The notes beneath the pieces were generated by a model. That model ran no database searches, had not been told where the DNA came from, and worked only from the letters and a program-made list of their open reading frames with translations. From Dactylonectria macrodidyma (lineage: Eukaryota; Ascomycota; Sordariomycetes; Hypocreales; Nectriaceae), in contig JAGMUV010000034.1 in the NCBI GenBank assembly GCA_020744425.1, positions 434,001 to 498,000 of the forward strand: a stretch of DNA of 64,000 nucleotides, written 5' to 3'. This document shows positions 42,831 through 52,027 of this stretch, in pieces. Within the stretch, counting starts at the first letter, position 1, and every line of letters begins with the position of its first letter. The position numbers were made by a program, and so were the translations under genes.

Positions 42831-43244
42831 CTAATCACTATCGCTAAAAACATCGCCATCCAGAAGAGCTTCGAAGATATTCTTCATGGTGCGAAGTGAT
42901 TTCTGGTCCAGACTCTTGAGCGCGTCAGTAATGTCCTTCGTAGTATAGTCCTGGCCAGATTTTTCCTTCTTGCTCTTTTTCTTGCCCGATTCCTTTTTCT
43001 TCTTCTGTCGCTTGGAAGTATGGTCGTCGGAGGAGGAGTCATCGCGGGATCGCTTCTCGACATCTGTAACTATTAGCGATCGGCCTTGATCAGACGCGTA
43101 CAGGCATGTATGGAACTTACCAGTCACAAGCGAGCAGTGTTTGGCCTGACTACCATAGTGACAGGAGGCACAACCCGGAGACATTGCATTCAATGTCACA
43201 TAAGCATTGAATATACCAGTATTGTCCTTGCACTTCTTGCACGC
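42831..43244 (-). CDS. DUF3716-like Cys-cluster protein, 3' exons
   Basis: Exons 43244-43121 and 43063-42831 join in phase (GTAAGT...TTACAG) and give 118 residues. The first exon encodes ACKKCKDNTGIFNAYV and GCASCHYGSQAKHCS, the CxxCxxxxGxF...CxxCxY...CS pattern of DUF3716. The second is a Lys/Ser-rich nuclear-type linker (SKRQKKKKESGKKKSKKEKS) and an acidic helix ending DGDVFSDSD. An acceptor (CTGAC...ACAAAG) precedes 43244, so there is at least one upstream exon; a frame at 43690-43448 (ending GEELEDKKAVKGL) is a candidate but I could not join it. It faces the 36290 gene across the element. Confidence 0.55.
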   Translation of the reverse strand, partial: ACKKCKDNTGIFNAYVTLNAMSPGCASCHYGSQAKHCSLVTGKFHTCLYASDQGRSLIVTDVEKRSRDDSSSDDHTSKRQKKKKESGKKKSKKEKSGQDYTTKDITDALKSLDQKSLRTMKNIFEALLDGDVFSDSD

Positions 43245-43960
43245 CTTTGTAACGGGTCAGGCCCACTTGGCTGGCGGCTCTGCCGCCAAGCCCGAATCCT
43301 TCTCCACAGCGCCATCGAGTTGATTCTCGAATCTTCTATATTAAAGAAGATATAACGCGTCTTCATGCACCCAGTTTGTATTTAGATTCTTTCCTTTCTT
43401 CATCTTGAAAGTAAACAGCATAGGGACTAGTTAGTTGAATCAACTCGCTAGAGGCCTTTCACAGCCTTCTTGTCCTCGAGTTCCTCGCCGTACATGAATT
43501 TGACCAGGGAATCGGCAGCTTGAGGGCGTGTTGACCGGTGGACGCCATTGTTTGGTGCGGTACAGGCGTGTACGAACGTGTATGCGCGAAGTCGTGGTGT
43601 TGTGCGATCGTGAACGTGGAGCTGCGGCAGGCGATGTTGAGCGATGTTTGGCGATGTTTGGTCGCGTATGAGCCTGTAGTCGAAGTTCAAAAAAACAACA
43701 AAAAAAAATCTGTAGCACGAAGAGTTTCAATTGCGCGCCCTAAAAAAAGAAAAATCTTTATACACCTGCTTTACAGCTGTAACGGTCTGTACACGACTGT
43801 AAATGGGTGTATTCAAATTATCGCCAATGCTGCAATTGGAGTACGTTGAAGTCATATATTCGGTTTGAAGGATATTAAATATGTGAACAGGCCTGTACAC
43901 GTCTGTATTCAATATGTGGTCGGGCCTGTACACGCCTGTAGTGTGCAGCTAGTGAGATTT

Positions 43961-43995
43961 GGGTTTTGAGACAGTGAGCCCTACAGTCAACCGTA
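43961..43995. repeat. Right 35-bp terminal inverted repeat of the nested element
   Basis: Reverse complement of 36052-36086 without mismatch, followed by CGTAC at 43996-44000. Confidence 0.95.
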
Positions 43996-45204
43996 CGTAC
44001 GGACTAGTCCCTCAAGCCCGGCCGGAAGACAGCAAGGCTGGAGCTGCTGCTGCAAAGTGGGTCCCGTTAACGCCAACGCAGCGGGTTGTAACGACACTTA
44101 TTACCTTACTTCCGGCTGCAGTCTACCACGTATTCCTAGATAATCTCTTTGCTTCCGTACGGCTTCTCCGGGCCCTCCGGAAGCAGCAGGTCGGAGCTTC
44201 CGGGACCTGCCGGAAAGACAGTGGGATAGATAAGATCCTCGTCGCCGAGAAGGAAGCAGAAGGCCAGGGTATTCCTTGGGGTCAGATCCATTGCATCCCT
44301 ACCTTAGATGGGGAGGTATGGTATTGCAAACTGCTTTCTATAGATATCTCCATACTGATCAGTTTGTCTCTTCATAGGTCAACCAATTCACCTGGAAGGA
44401 TAACGCCCTTGTCCTCTTCTTGACAACCGTCTTCCGAGACGGCCGGGAGGTTATCCGTCTCCGGCGCCGACCGGCCGGAAGCTCTGCTGGAAAGCGGGCT
44501 GCCCGGAAAGAAGCCTTCGGCCCAGACGTCCGGAAGAACCTCCCGGTGCCTGAGGCAATTGACGAGTATAACCATAAGATGAATGGGGTTGATATAAGTG
44601 ACCAGATGAGGTCTTATTATCAATACAGCCGCCCTATTCGTCGAGGAGGCTGGCAAGCCCTTGCTTGGAATTTCCTGCTGGAAGTGATCGTTGTGAATAG
44701 CTTCTTCCTGCAGCTCTGGGGCAAGCCCGAGTGGCAAAAGGTCAAGAACCAGTACCAATGGCGGCGACTGCTTGCATCCCAGCTTATTCAACAGTTTGGA
44801 CCATTAGCAGGAGGTCGAAGACTTTCACGACCTCAACGGGCTTCAGATAAGAGGAAAACATCTATTCCTTGGCAGCACCATCGCAAGGGATCAAGGGGGG
44901 TTAACTCGCCTTGCACCTATTGCGGCAGGAGGAAGAAACGCGAGGCTCTAAGTGAGGTATCTAGGAATAGCCTCACTCAACAGCCGCAACAGCGAAAAAA
45001 GACTCGAAAAGGCTGCTTAGACTGTAACGTACCGCTATGTACTGATGGAGATTGTTGGTACCTCTGGCACACCCAAAATCTATAGAGGAATCGAGGTACC
45101 CTGAATTTTAGCATATGATTCGATTATTCTAGTGGTCCCATAAGCCCTGATTGGCTTTACCCCGCCCTTGGCGAAAATGGGGTCCATCCGCACTCGATGG
45201 GATA

Positions 45205-46688
45205 GAGCTATAGGTGTGGATTTGCCCGGCGCAAAATACCACGCTGCGCTCATGGTTGCAGTGGCAAATGGATGATTCAAAGATTGTCGAGCCGCCGATG
45301 CGAGAATGATATAATTGGGGGCAAGGTCATTCGCGATCCTCGCTACGCACAGTGATTATTCCGATGACGGCGTCATGATGAAGCTGGCGCGGCCACGAAA
45401 GCGGGCTCCCCAGATCAGGAAAAAGGAAAAAACTCGTTGTCTTCCGACGGAAAACGATTACCATGTTTCCATCGACAACGCTCAAGCACCAAGAAGATAT
45501 GCTGGATCCCCCGGAGACGGCGATAAACCACAACACTGATATCTTCCGCAATCCTAATCACGAGAGGCGCTTCATCCATCCAAGATATTAACTAGGTTCT
45601 TAGGCAAAGAGAGGATGGAGGATACGATAAATGCTGATGTAGACTCAGGCTGGTACGACTTAGAGTTTCGAAGATCTTGATTTGCACCGTCGGACTTCTG
45701 CTGACAGCTTGACTGCCGAGCATGGTGGCATGAGTCGCACCCCTCCCGGCATGTTATGCCAGCGAGAGGGAGCAGCCATCGTCGAACGACGGGATATTTG
45801 ACCTCGTTATTGACACTGTTAACACGGTCAGGGAGATTGCCTATATAATTTGGATTGTGGGTTAATTAGAAGAAGTGAGGACCTTTGATGATGACACATT
45901 TCATGTCTTGACCTTTGGAGACGGCTCCTTCGATAATTTTATTCTTCCGCAGTCATTGTTGAGGAGAGCACCAGCCATTCCTGGCCTCCCCAAGACTTGT
46001 TTGGTGTCTTGATGTACCGGCCAACTCCCGCACCACCACAATATGGCCATCTCCCCGAATCAAATTGAGGGAGGTTACTCCCCCACTTCCTTTCCCTGAT
46101 ATCCGGTAGCTTATTGGCATGTGAAGATGGCAAGGGTGCTGAGGCGGAGAGGACAGGCTGGCTTTCGCTGGTAAAAGTAAAAAGCAACGCCGACAAAATT
46201 AGCGACGCCGATAGTTGGTCATTCTTGCGTCATAATGTGCTTCGCTTCCTTATTTTAATTCTGACACAACAGTCTTGGCCTTCACATGTCATATGGGGGG
46301 ATCTAGGATTTATAAAGAATAGCGTAACTTACCGGCCTGCTACACACAGTTCGCGTCACTGGAAGCCTCTCCCACTCATTGGCTAGTCTTGGCCTCTCGG
46401 TATTTCTCCCCGGAACGTCACATTTTCTTCTCGTAAATCGTTGTATACTTATTATTCTTACCGAGTCAATTTGGCCACCAACATTGTACCCCGGGATGTT
46501 AAACCGGTAAATGGTCCTATCGTCGCCCACATGATTCTTCATTTTCGCGCGCCGTCACTGGATCAGCGTCGCATGATAACGAGCAACATTCGGCGACATG
46601 GCGCCCTATCACAGGTCCTTTTGTGCCAGCCTTCGAAGTGGTCAAAGGTTGATCAAATCACCGATAGAAGGATATCAAATTTGTTGCC
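45205..46688. other. 1.5-kb spacer without a supportable gene
   Basis: Short frames on both strands carry no conserved features. The last few hundred bases must include the promoter of the gene at 46689. Confidence 0.4.
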
Positions 46689-47648
46689 ATGCTTCCACCA
46701 TCGCTGCAGCCGGGCATGGGTCCGATTCGATTCCTTCGCCTTATCATCAGCCGTGACACCTTACGACCGGGCGTCCTAGTCTCAGAGGCACCTCCCAAGC
46801 CTCGGCCACTCTCAGAGGCCCATGTCCCGACTCTGACCCAGGATCCACTCGTCACTGAGATGCTCCAGCGGAGCGATGCTCAGGATGCGGATTCGAAGGC
46901 CGTGTGCCCGCGACCGATGAGCTGGGTTCTTTACTCGGAGTCGGTCGATAATGATCAGGCTATCAAGGCGGCCTCTGGTGTTCATTCGAAGTTTGCCCGG
47001 CAAGGTATGGCGGATTCCGCGACATGGGCCAAGACTCATCCATCATGCTGATCATGTTTCATTCTAGGCACTAGTCTCGTAAAAACCTCCATCGATGGAG
47101 GCAAGCCCGCAGTCGCAGAGGAAGATGTTATTTTCGAGCGGACGGCCTTCATTGATGGTGTGACGTATCTCCTCAAGGCACTTCCGCAGGACCTCGATGT
47201 TTGCGAACTGAGACGGATCCAGTCCGCTCTACCCAAGGACGTTGCCCATCTGGACATGGGCGCGGTTCAGCCTGGAGCCGGCTCCACCCAATCTGCTTCT
47301 GGCCAGCCGCGATCCATTCTGCACCGCGGTGTCCAGATGACCGTGGTTAAGTTGATCTTCGTCCTCAGCTACTTGCTGCCGTATCTGATGTATCTCCTCC
47401 GCTACACAGCACGGATGGAACGGAAATACAAGATCGCCGAAACCGTGGTCGGCCATGGGCTCGACTTTGTCAACTCGATTGGGAAACAAAGTGTGTCCCT
47501 TACCGAAACGATGTGTCAGATGAACGACGGGAAAGTTGGAAAAGCTCTTCTGGAAACATTCATATGGACGGTTGATGGGGTCGCACAGGGGATATCGGAC
47601 GGGTTCGGCGAGGGCCTTTCAATCGTGAAGACTAGGAGCACCGTCTGA
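46689..47648 (+). CDS. Predicted single-pass membrane protein of unknown function (298 aa)
   Basis: Exons 46689-47004 and 47068-47648 join in phase; the intron is GTATGG...TTCTAG (63 nt). The N-terminal half is polar, with PMSWVLYSESVDNDQAIKAA and AVAEEDVIFERTAFIDGVTY. One strongly hydrophobic stretch near residues 205-225 (VVKLIFVLSYLLPYLMYLLR) is a likely membrane anchor, followed by an amphipathic helical C-terminus that repeats Gly-Asp-Gly motifs. There is no signal peptide. I do not recognise the family. Frame, intron and start context look normal, and the gene is flanked by a calpain fragment and a transposon-rich stretch. Confidence 0.6.
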
Positions 47649-47753
47649 GCGGACGGGCGCTTCATTATGATATAATGGTCGTGTCTAAAAGTCTACGAAT
47701 TGATGAAGTGCACGAAAGAATTTGTTTGATCCCTGTGTTTGGGATAGGAGATC

Positions 47754-47951
47754 ACCATTCTTGGAAACAAGCAATACGTCGTTCTCCGTAACCCATGGGG
47801 TGTCACTGAGCCAATTGGGCTGAACAGCCATGCCGGGCTTATTTACCCTCAGTGGTGGCACCCAACTTCCTTACTTGACGACGGTGGCCTCTTTGCCATG
47901 GAGACAGAGGCATTCAAGCACTGTTTCTCCTACATGGGTGTTGCGAAATAA
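47754..47951 (+). pseudogene. Calpain-type (C2) cysteine protease fragment
   Basis: 65 codons encode YVVLRNPWGVTEPIGLNSHA and a C-terminal GGLFAMETEAFKHCFSYMGV before TAA. The NPWG block with its catalytic Asn is the end of the calpain catalytic domain. The Cys and His blocks and the rest of the protease are absent, so this is a relic. Confidence 0.65.
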
Positions 47952-48063
47952 GTCACCCATGACTTTTAAGTCAGCGGTACTTTAACTCAAACTTCTTTGG
48001 TCAGCTCTCTCCCCGATGAAATCTCAATAACTCTCACAAGAACAACCAGTCGAGAAACTGATA

Positions 48064-48351
48064 CTAGTGGACATCGGATTCTGCAACACTGGAATCTACA
48101 GAGTCGTTAGAAGAGTCTAGCGACGACGATGGTCTAGAGCTCTGCGGCGCTTCTAGAAGTAGTTGCATGCCTGTTGGCTCGATGAAGGGAACAGCATAGA
48201 ATCTTTCGCCAACCCCTGAGCTTAGTTCTCTATAGGCGCTTAAGCTGCGGTCACTTAGGTTCTTAGAGAACAAGTAATCATCTTCTGATGAGCGTAGTAT
48301 CCAAGAATACCAATCACTCTTCTTGGTTGCTAGTCGAACCTTTTCAGGCTC
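48064..48351 (-). pseudogene. C-terminal ORF fragment abutting the 414-bp element
   Basis: An open frame (EPEKVRLATKKSDWYSWILR ... VGERFYAVPFIEPTGMQLLL, ending in a Ser/Asp-rich tail) runs leftward from the inverted-repeat element and terminates at TAG 48064-48066. It has no start of its own. It may be the 3' end of a gene or retroelement cut by the insertion. The family is not recognised. Confidence 0.3.
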
Positions 48352-48765
48352 GCAGGCTTTCTATCCATACTCCATACTCCATACAGGCCCGTATGGAATA
48401 TGGAATATGGAATGTACCTCATATGGAAGCTTATTCCATACGTATGGAATACAAAAAATGACGTCATCTCTCAAACTGCCCCTATCGTAAAGAATCAAGT
48501 TTAGGAGCTCTGCAATTCGGTAATTATACAGTGATTTGCCTGCTGTCGGCTGCAGACAGAACTGAGATTGAAGTATGAACCAGCATGGACGATGGGTTTG
48601 GGATCACTCTGAAACAGACTGCAATAGCGGGGATAATATTTTCCGGAATAATCCATTATTCCATACGTATGGAATACGGACGGCCCGTATGGAATATGGA
48701 GTATGGAGTATGGAATATTCCATACTCCATCACTTATTCCATACGAGTATGGATAGAAAGCCTGC
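48352..48765. mobile_element. 414-bp inverted-repeat element rich in TTCCATACGTATGGAA palindromes
   Basis: Perfect 21-bp ends begin GCAGGCTTTCTATCCATACT (48352-48372, 48745-48765). Inside each arm are repeated ATGGAATATGGA/TCCATACTCCAT units and the palindrome ATTCCATACGTATGGAAT, so the element can fold extensively. It is noncoding. It sits exactly where LINE ORF2 stops, but the sequence on its other side is not LINE, so either it inserted at a rearrangement or the junction recombined later. No clear target duplication. Confidence 0.7.
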
Positions 48766-50298
48766 CTTGTCTGCTTTCTTTAGCGGGATGATCTTCGCGC
48801 TCCTCCACTGGTGGGGTACCACACCATCCCTGAGGGATGTGTCGAAGAGGTGCAAGACACGGTATCTAACCACTGGCCAAAGCTGTTTCCACACCATTGC
48901 TGGCAGACCATCCTCTCCAGGCGCTTTCCAAGGTTTCGCTGCTATCACTTTTTCTTCAACTTCCTCCATGGTGAGGTCTGGCATGTGCACTTCCGTCCGT
49001 TGCGGTCGGTCGCCTTCATCTTCAATCCTGGCCGGCAACGGCGGGAAGAACGTGCTGAATAGCTCCTCTGCCTGCTCCACCCTATCTACAGTGGTGGAGC
49101 CGTCTTGTCTCTTCAAAGGGGGCACCCTATCGTCCATGATGTCCTTTCCAGGTTTCAAATACTTGGCTGCCTTCCATATGTTGACATCTTCTGCTAGGAA
49201 CTCGTCCCAGTGCAGTTTCTTCTGTTTCCGGATGGCATCATGGTACTCCTTGGATGCTTCCTTGGCCCGTCCTTCCAGGTCGGGCCTCACCTGACCTGCT
49301 CGCCGCTGTGTCCTAGCCTGATTCCGCCAGAACGTGTACACCCGCCGAAGTCTCGTCAAATCCTTCGTCCACCAGCACTTCGCGTACGGTACTGGTTGTG
49401 CTCGGGGCGTCAGCTCGTGGATCGCCTCGAGGATGACCCTCATTAACTGGTCTGTCTGTTCCTGCACGCCGACAGTCCAGGGAAGCTCTTGGAGATTGTC
49501 CTCCACTTTGGTTCTAATTGCTGTCCATGGTGCATTCTTGAACAACAGTCTTTCCGTGACAATCCGATCAGGCCTCGCGAGATCGAACGTCGTTTGGATC
49601 ACCCGGTGGTCCGATCCGTGTTCTGTCGGGTGTATGGAGCACGTCACCATTTCGTCTGCCACCTCCGCCGTCGCCAGCACCAGGTCGATTGTGCTTTCCT
49701 TGTCGGGGCCTTGCCATGTCTTTGTGCCTCTCGGGAGGAGGCTGCAAAGACCGTGTTCGTTCATGAGGTCGATGATCGGTTCGGCCTCGCCTTGCCTTGC
49801 TAAGGTCACGTCGTCTCCTCCCCATAGCCGGTCGTGTTGGTTAAAATCTCCGGCCAGTATGACGTCCACCGCCATCCCTGCCCTGCTCCTGAGGTCGAGG
49901 ATCACCTGGTGCAGGGTATGGCATGTATTTCGAAGAGCCTGGGGCTTGCGTCCCGGCACATACACTGACACAACCAACATTATTCGGTCCGGAAGTCGTA
50001 TGGCTGCTGCTGTCAAGTCCGGGGACTGTATTGGTACTTGGTTGACCTCCAAGTCCCTATTCACCCACAACATGCTCCGGATCGGCCATCTGCCATCTCT
50101 CCAAATCGTAGGGACCATTTTAATCCATCTGGGATGCCCCATAGGGACTGTTAATAGTTTGCCGTCACTTTTCCATGCTGGTGGTTCTTGGACCGCCACA
50201 ACTGCAAAATCTTGGAGTCGCGTATCGTTCATTAGGCTCTCATGTACCGTGTCCTGTTTTCTTACATTCAGTTGAATTACCTGGAATATCCTACTCAT
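48766..50298 (-). CDS. LINE ORF2 fragment: apurinic endonuclease and start of reverse transcriptase
   Basis: From ATG 50298 the frame encodes an AP-like endonuclease: VIQLNVRKQDTVHESLM, VVAVQEPP, ILAGDFNQHDRLWGGDD (metal site), STIDLVLAT and HGSDHRVI (catalytic Asp-His). Then comes a linker and the beginning of RT (KAPGEDGLPAMVWKQLW, AKIIPLKKADK). It breaks off before the RT palm with YxDD. The few residues after the break come from the inverted-repeat element. The frame is otherwise open, so damage is recent. The start overlaps the ORF1 stop by 8 nt (ATGAGTAG). Confidence 0.85.
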
Positions 50299-51601
50299 GC
50301 CGAGTAGGGTAGAGTTTCGGGCAGCTTCGACTGAACGACTCGTGCGGTCCACCACAGGGTACGCACTTGGGTACCTGCGTCTGGCACTCACTATGATGGT
50401 GGCCTTCGGCAGCGCACCTCGCACATACCCGATTCTTGCTGCACGAGAAAGCCTTGTGGCCGAGCTCCTGGCAGTTATAGCATTGTATCGGTCCGGTTCT
50501 CCGCTCGAACATGCTGGTATAAGCCGATTCACCGGCTGCAAGGAAGTAGCGTTCCTGTAAGAGTCTCCTGGCATCACTGTTTTTGGTGAGGTATACCACC
50601 ATGGATCCATATGCCTTTGCGTTATCCCTGCGACTCAACCAGGCCATCTTGGCAATCTGGACTTCATTCTCTTGGCCCAAGGCTTCCATTGCTCCAGGAA
50701 GGACCTTGCCTTCCTGGTCGAGAACGGCGGTACGGTTGATATTGTCAACTTTGACTGGGTACAGTTGGTCACGAAGGACTCTCGCACCTGGAGCCTTCTT
50801 GACCTCAATAATGGTCTTGATCTTCTTCAGTTCTTCCTCGTTCCTACCGATGACCCTCAGGCGGTTGGCATTTCGTCCATCTCTGGTCACTGCAACACAT
50901 CGCCAACTAGGTTGGTCGCTAGATGTTCGCATTTCCTGTTCAATGGTCCTGCGAAGCACTGCTGGTGTAGTATCTCCGATATGATCCTCGGGCACCCTGG
51001 ATGTGTCTACCGTGCAGAACACCGGTTCCGGGGTTGCCGATCGAACCGTGGATGGGGTTTGAGTGGTAATACTAATAGGCGTCATCCTGGCAGCATCTGC
51101 ATATGTCTGACTAGGCGATCTTGCTGCATGAGCATTGGTCAAGGTGTCCAGCTGTAGCCGGGTCTGCTCCAACTCGCTGCAAACCAGGGTGAGCTGCTCT
51201 CGAGCCTGTGACAATTCTTGCGCCATCTGGGCCGTGGTCCTAGTGACTTCCTCAGCCATGCGGTCGCTAAGTTTTGTAAACTCGAGCTGAAACTCTGCCT
51301 TCATTGCTTCCATTCTTTGATTGAAATCCTGTTCCAGGAGTCGTTTCAAACCCTGGATCGCCTCGGTCATGCTGCCAGCTGCCTTAGGCGTGGTTCTTTT
51401 CTTAGTTCGCGTATGACTCAGAGCTCCCTCGCTGCTCTCCTCCTCCTGCCATTCCATATCGCCTTTTTGCTGCTCGGACTCTAATGCCCTCGTCGTTCTG
51501 GTCCTTTTACGCAGGGGACGATGATATCCCCCGCCCGGAACATCCGGTTCGCCTTCCATGACGACAATGACGTCTAAAGCGGGGTTCGCAACGCCAGACA
51601 T
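50291..51601 (-). CDS. LINE ORF1 (gag-like nucleic-acid-binding protein)
   Basis: 436 aa from ATG 51601 to TAG 50293-50291. The N-terminus is charged, with a basic stretch (HRPLRKRTRTTRALE). A coiled coil spans about 100-165 (RMEAMKAEFQLEFTKLSDRM, AQELSQAREQLTLVCSELEQ). The C-terminus has three CCHC-like knuckles: CYNCQELGHKAFSC, CARCAAEGHHHSEC and CVPCGGPHESFSRSC. This is the standard layout of Tad1/I-clade ORF1, which packages element RNA. Confidence 0.85.
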   Translation of the reverse strand: MSGVANPALDVIVVMEGEPDVPGGGYHRPLRKRTRTTRALESEQQKGDMEWQEEESSEGALSHTRTKKRTTPKAAGSMTEAIQGLKRLLEQDFNQRMEAMKAEFQLEFTKLSDRMAEEVTRTTAQMAQELSQAREQLTLVCSELEQTRLQLDTLTNAHAARSPSQTYADAARMTPISITTQTPSTVRSATPEPVFCTVDTSRVPEDHIGDTTPAVLRRTIEQEMRTSSDQPSWRCVAVTRDGRNANRLRVIGRNEEELKKIKTIIEVKKAPGARVLRDQLYPVKVDNINRTAVLDQEGKVLPGAMEALGQENEVQIAKMAWLSRRDNAKAYGSMVVYLTKNSDARRLLQERYFLAAGESAYTSMFERRTGPIQCYNCQELGHKAFSCSKNRVCARCAAEGHHHSECQTQVPKCVPCGGPHESFSRSCPKLYPTRHE

Positions 51602-51779
51602 CCACCAAAGGCCTGAATCTCCGCCAAGTGGCTACCGGGTAGGTATTTCAAAAGTTATAAAGAAGATAAATAACGAGATTTCCGTAAGAAGGGTCCCTAG
51701 CCCTTACTGATAACTCCGTGAGCAGAAGGTTGGCTGATGCAGAAGGCTGGGGAATGGGGATTACTCTCTCATCAATCAA

Positions 51780-52027
51780 GGTAAGGTCAGAGGTAAGGTA
51801 AGGATTTTATTTCGCCCGGGGGGACACACCCCAGAGGGCCTTTGCGCTAAGCTATTTTCGTTTCGTACAGTTCTTCCATAATCACCCGAAGCCCCAAAAT
51901 TTCACTTTTACTAACTGGTCCAATCTGGTGTATATGTCGTGACAGGCCTGCTTGAAGGCCAATTTCCCCAAGTGTTCAGCATCCTATCTTCAGCAGCTGA
52001 AGCCCGGTCTGTCAAAATGAGACTGTA
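51780..52027 (-). mobile_element. LINE 3'-end fragment with (TTACC)n tail
   Basis: 52025-51945 on the minus strand matches the 3' UTR of the LINE at 8935-9015 (ATTTTGACAGACC, GCTGCTGA-GATAGGATGCTG, CTTCAAGCAGGCCTGTCA). Further on, CCCGGGCGAAATAAAATCC followed by a TTACC simple repeat at about 51,780-51,808 parallels the CCCGGGCGTAATAAATC-(TAC)n end of the first copy. The fragment cuts off the 3' end of the transcription factor remnant. Confidence 0.65.

Larger units (their letters stand above)
36052..43995. mobile_element. 7,944-bp nested transposon with 35-bp terminal inverted repeats and 5-bp target duplication
   Basis: The ends TACGGTTGACTGTAGGGCTC... at 36052-36086 and the complement at 43961-43995 are perfect over 35 bp. 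CGTAC occurs on both sides (36047-36051, 43996-44000). Excision in silico restores the piggyBac frame, so the boundaries are secure. The interior carries a DUF3716-like gene reading inward from each end, an integrase-like gene, a 389-aa unknown gene, about 310-bp inverted repeats and two smaller nested inverted-repeat elements. Imperfect copies of GCCTGTACACGYCTGTA lie near the right end (43791, 43889, 43923). A 4-6-bp duplication is what retroviral-type integrases produce, so the integrase-like protein is the natural candidate transposase. Confidence 0.85.
35145..45085 (+). pseudogene. piggyBac transposase gene, split by insertion
   Basis: Segments 35145-36051, 44001-44315 and 44378-45085 belong to one gene. 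Conserved parts are RPREIRELPAAPLDLFLRYV, SVDEIYLFLGILLYMGIHSE, SDLTVDEAMVRFTGRS (first Asp), VYHVFLDNLFASVRLLRAL (second Asp) and NHKMNGVDISDQMRSYYQYS (third Asp). A C-terminal Cys-rich zinc finger follows (CTYCGRRKKRE...CLDCNVPLC). Removing the insertion plus one CGTAC restores KGPYGLVPQ exactly. An intron with donor GTATGG lies at 44316-44377. The Ser/Asp-rich N-terminus from MSSSDSDSSDASG is in a different frame from the body, which suggests a frameshift near 35,300. The gene cannot make transposase now. Confidence 0.85.
34980..45204 (+). mobile_element. piggyBac-type transposon interrupted by a nested 7.9-kb element
   Basis: Perfect 39-bp inverted repeats start TATCCCATCGAGTGCGGATG at 34980 and end at 45204. 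Excluding the insertion and one target copy, the unit is about 2.3 kb and contains one piggyBac-family transposase. The expected TTAA target duplication is not intact (TTAT on the left, ATAG on the right around CCC/GGG), so the flanks have mutated or rearranged. Confidence 0.85.
48766..51680 (-). mobile_element. Tad1-type LINE, 3'-truncated
   Basis: It contains complete ORF1 and the first ~510 codons of ORF2 and ends at the inverted-repeat element. The 5' UTR lies just above 51601 and its exact start is unclear. Truncation at the 3' side is not the normal outcome of target-primed reverse transcription, so the loss came from insertion, deletion or recombination. Confidence 0.8.

Noticed and set aside
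34976..45208. TTAA target duplication for the piggyBac element
   Set aside because: Flanks read TTAT and ATAG; a duplication cannot be claimed.
48575..50275. Plus-strand frames of 239 and 313 aa
   Set aside because: They are exact antisense of LINE ORF2, whose endonuclease motifs are clear on the minus strand.
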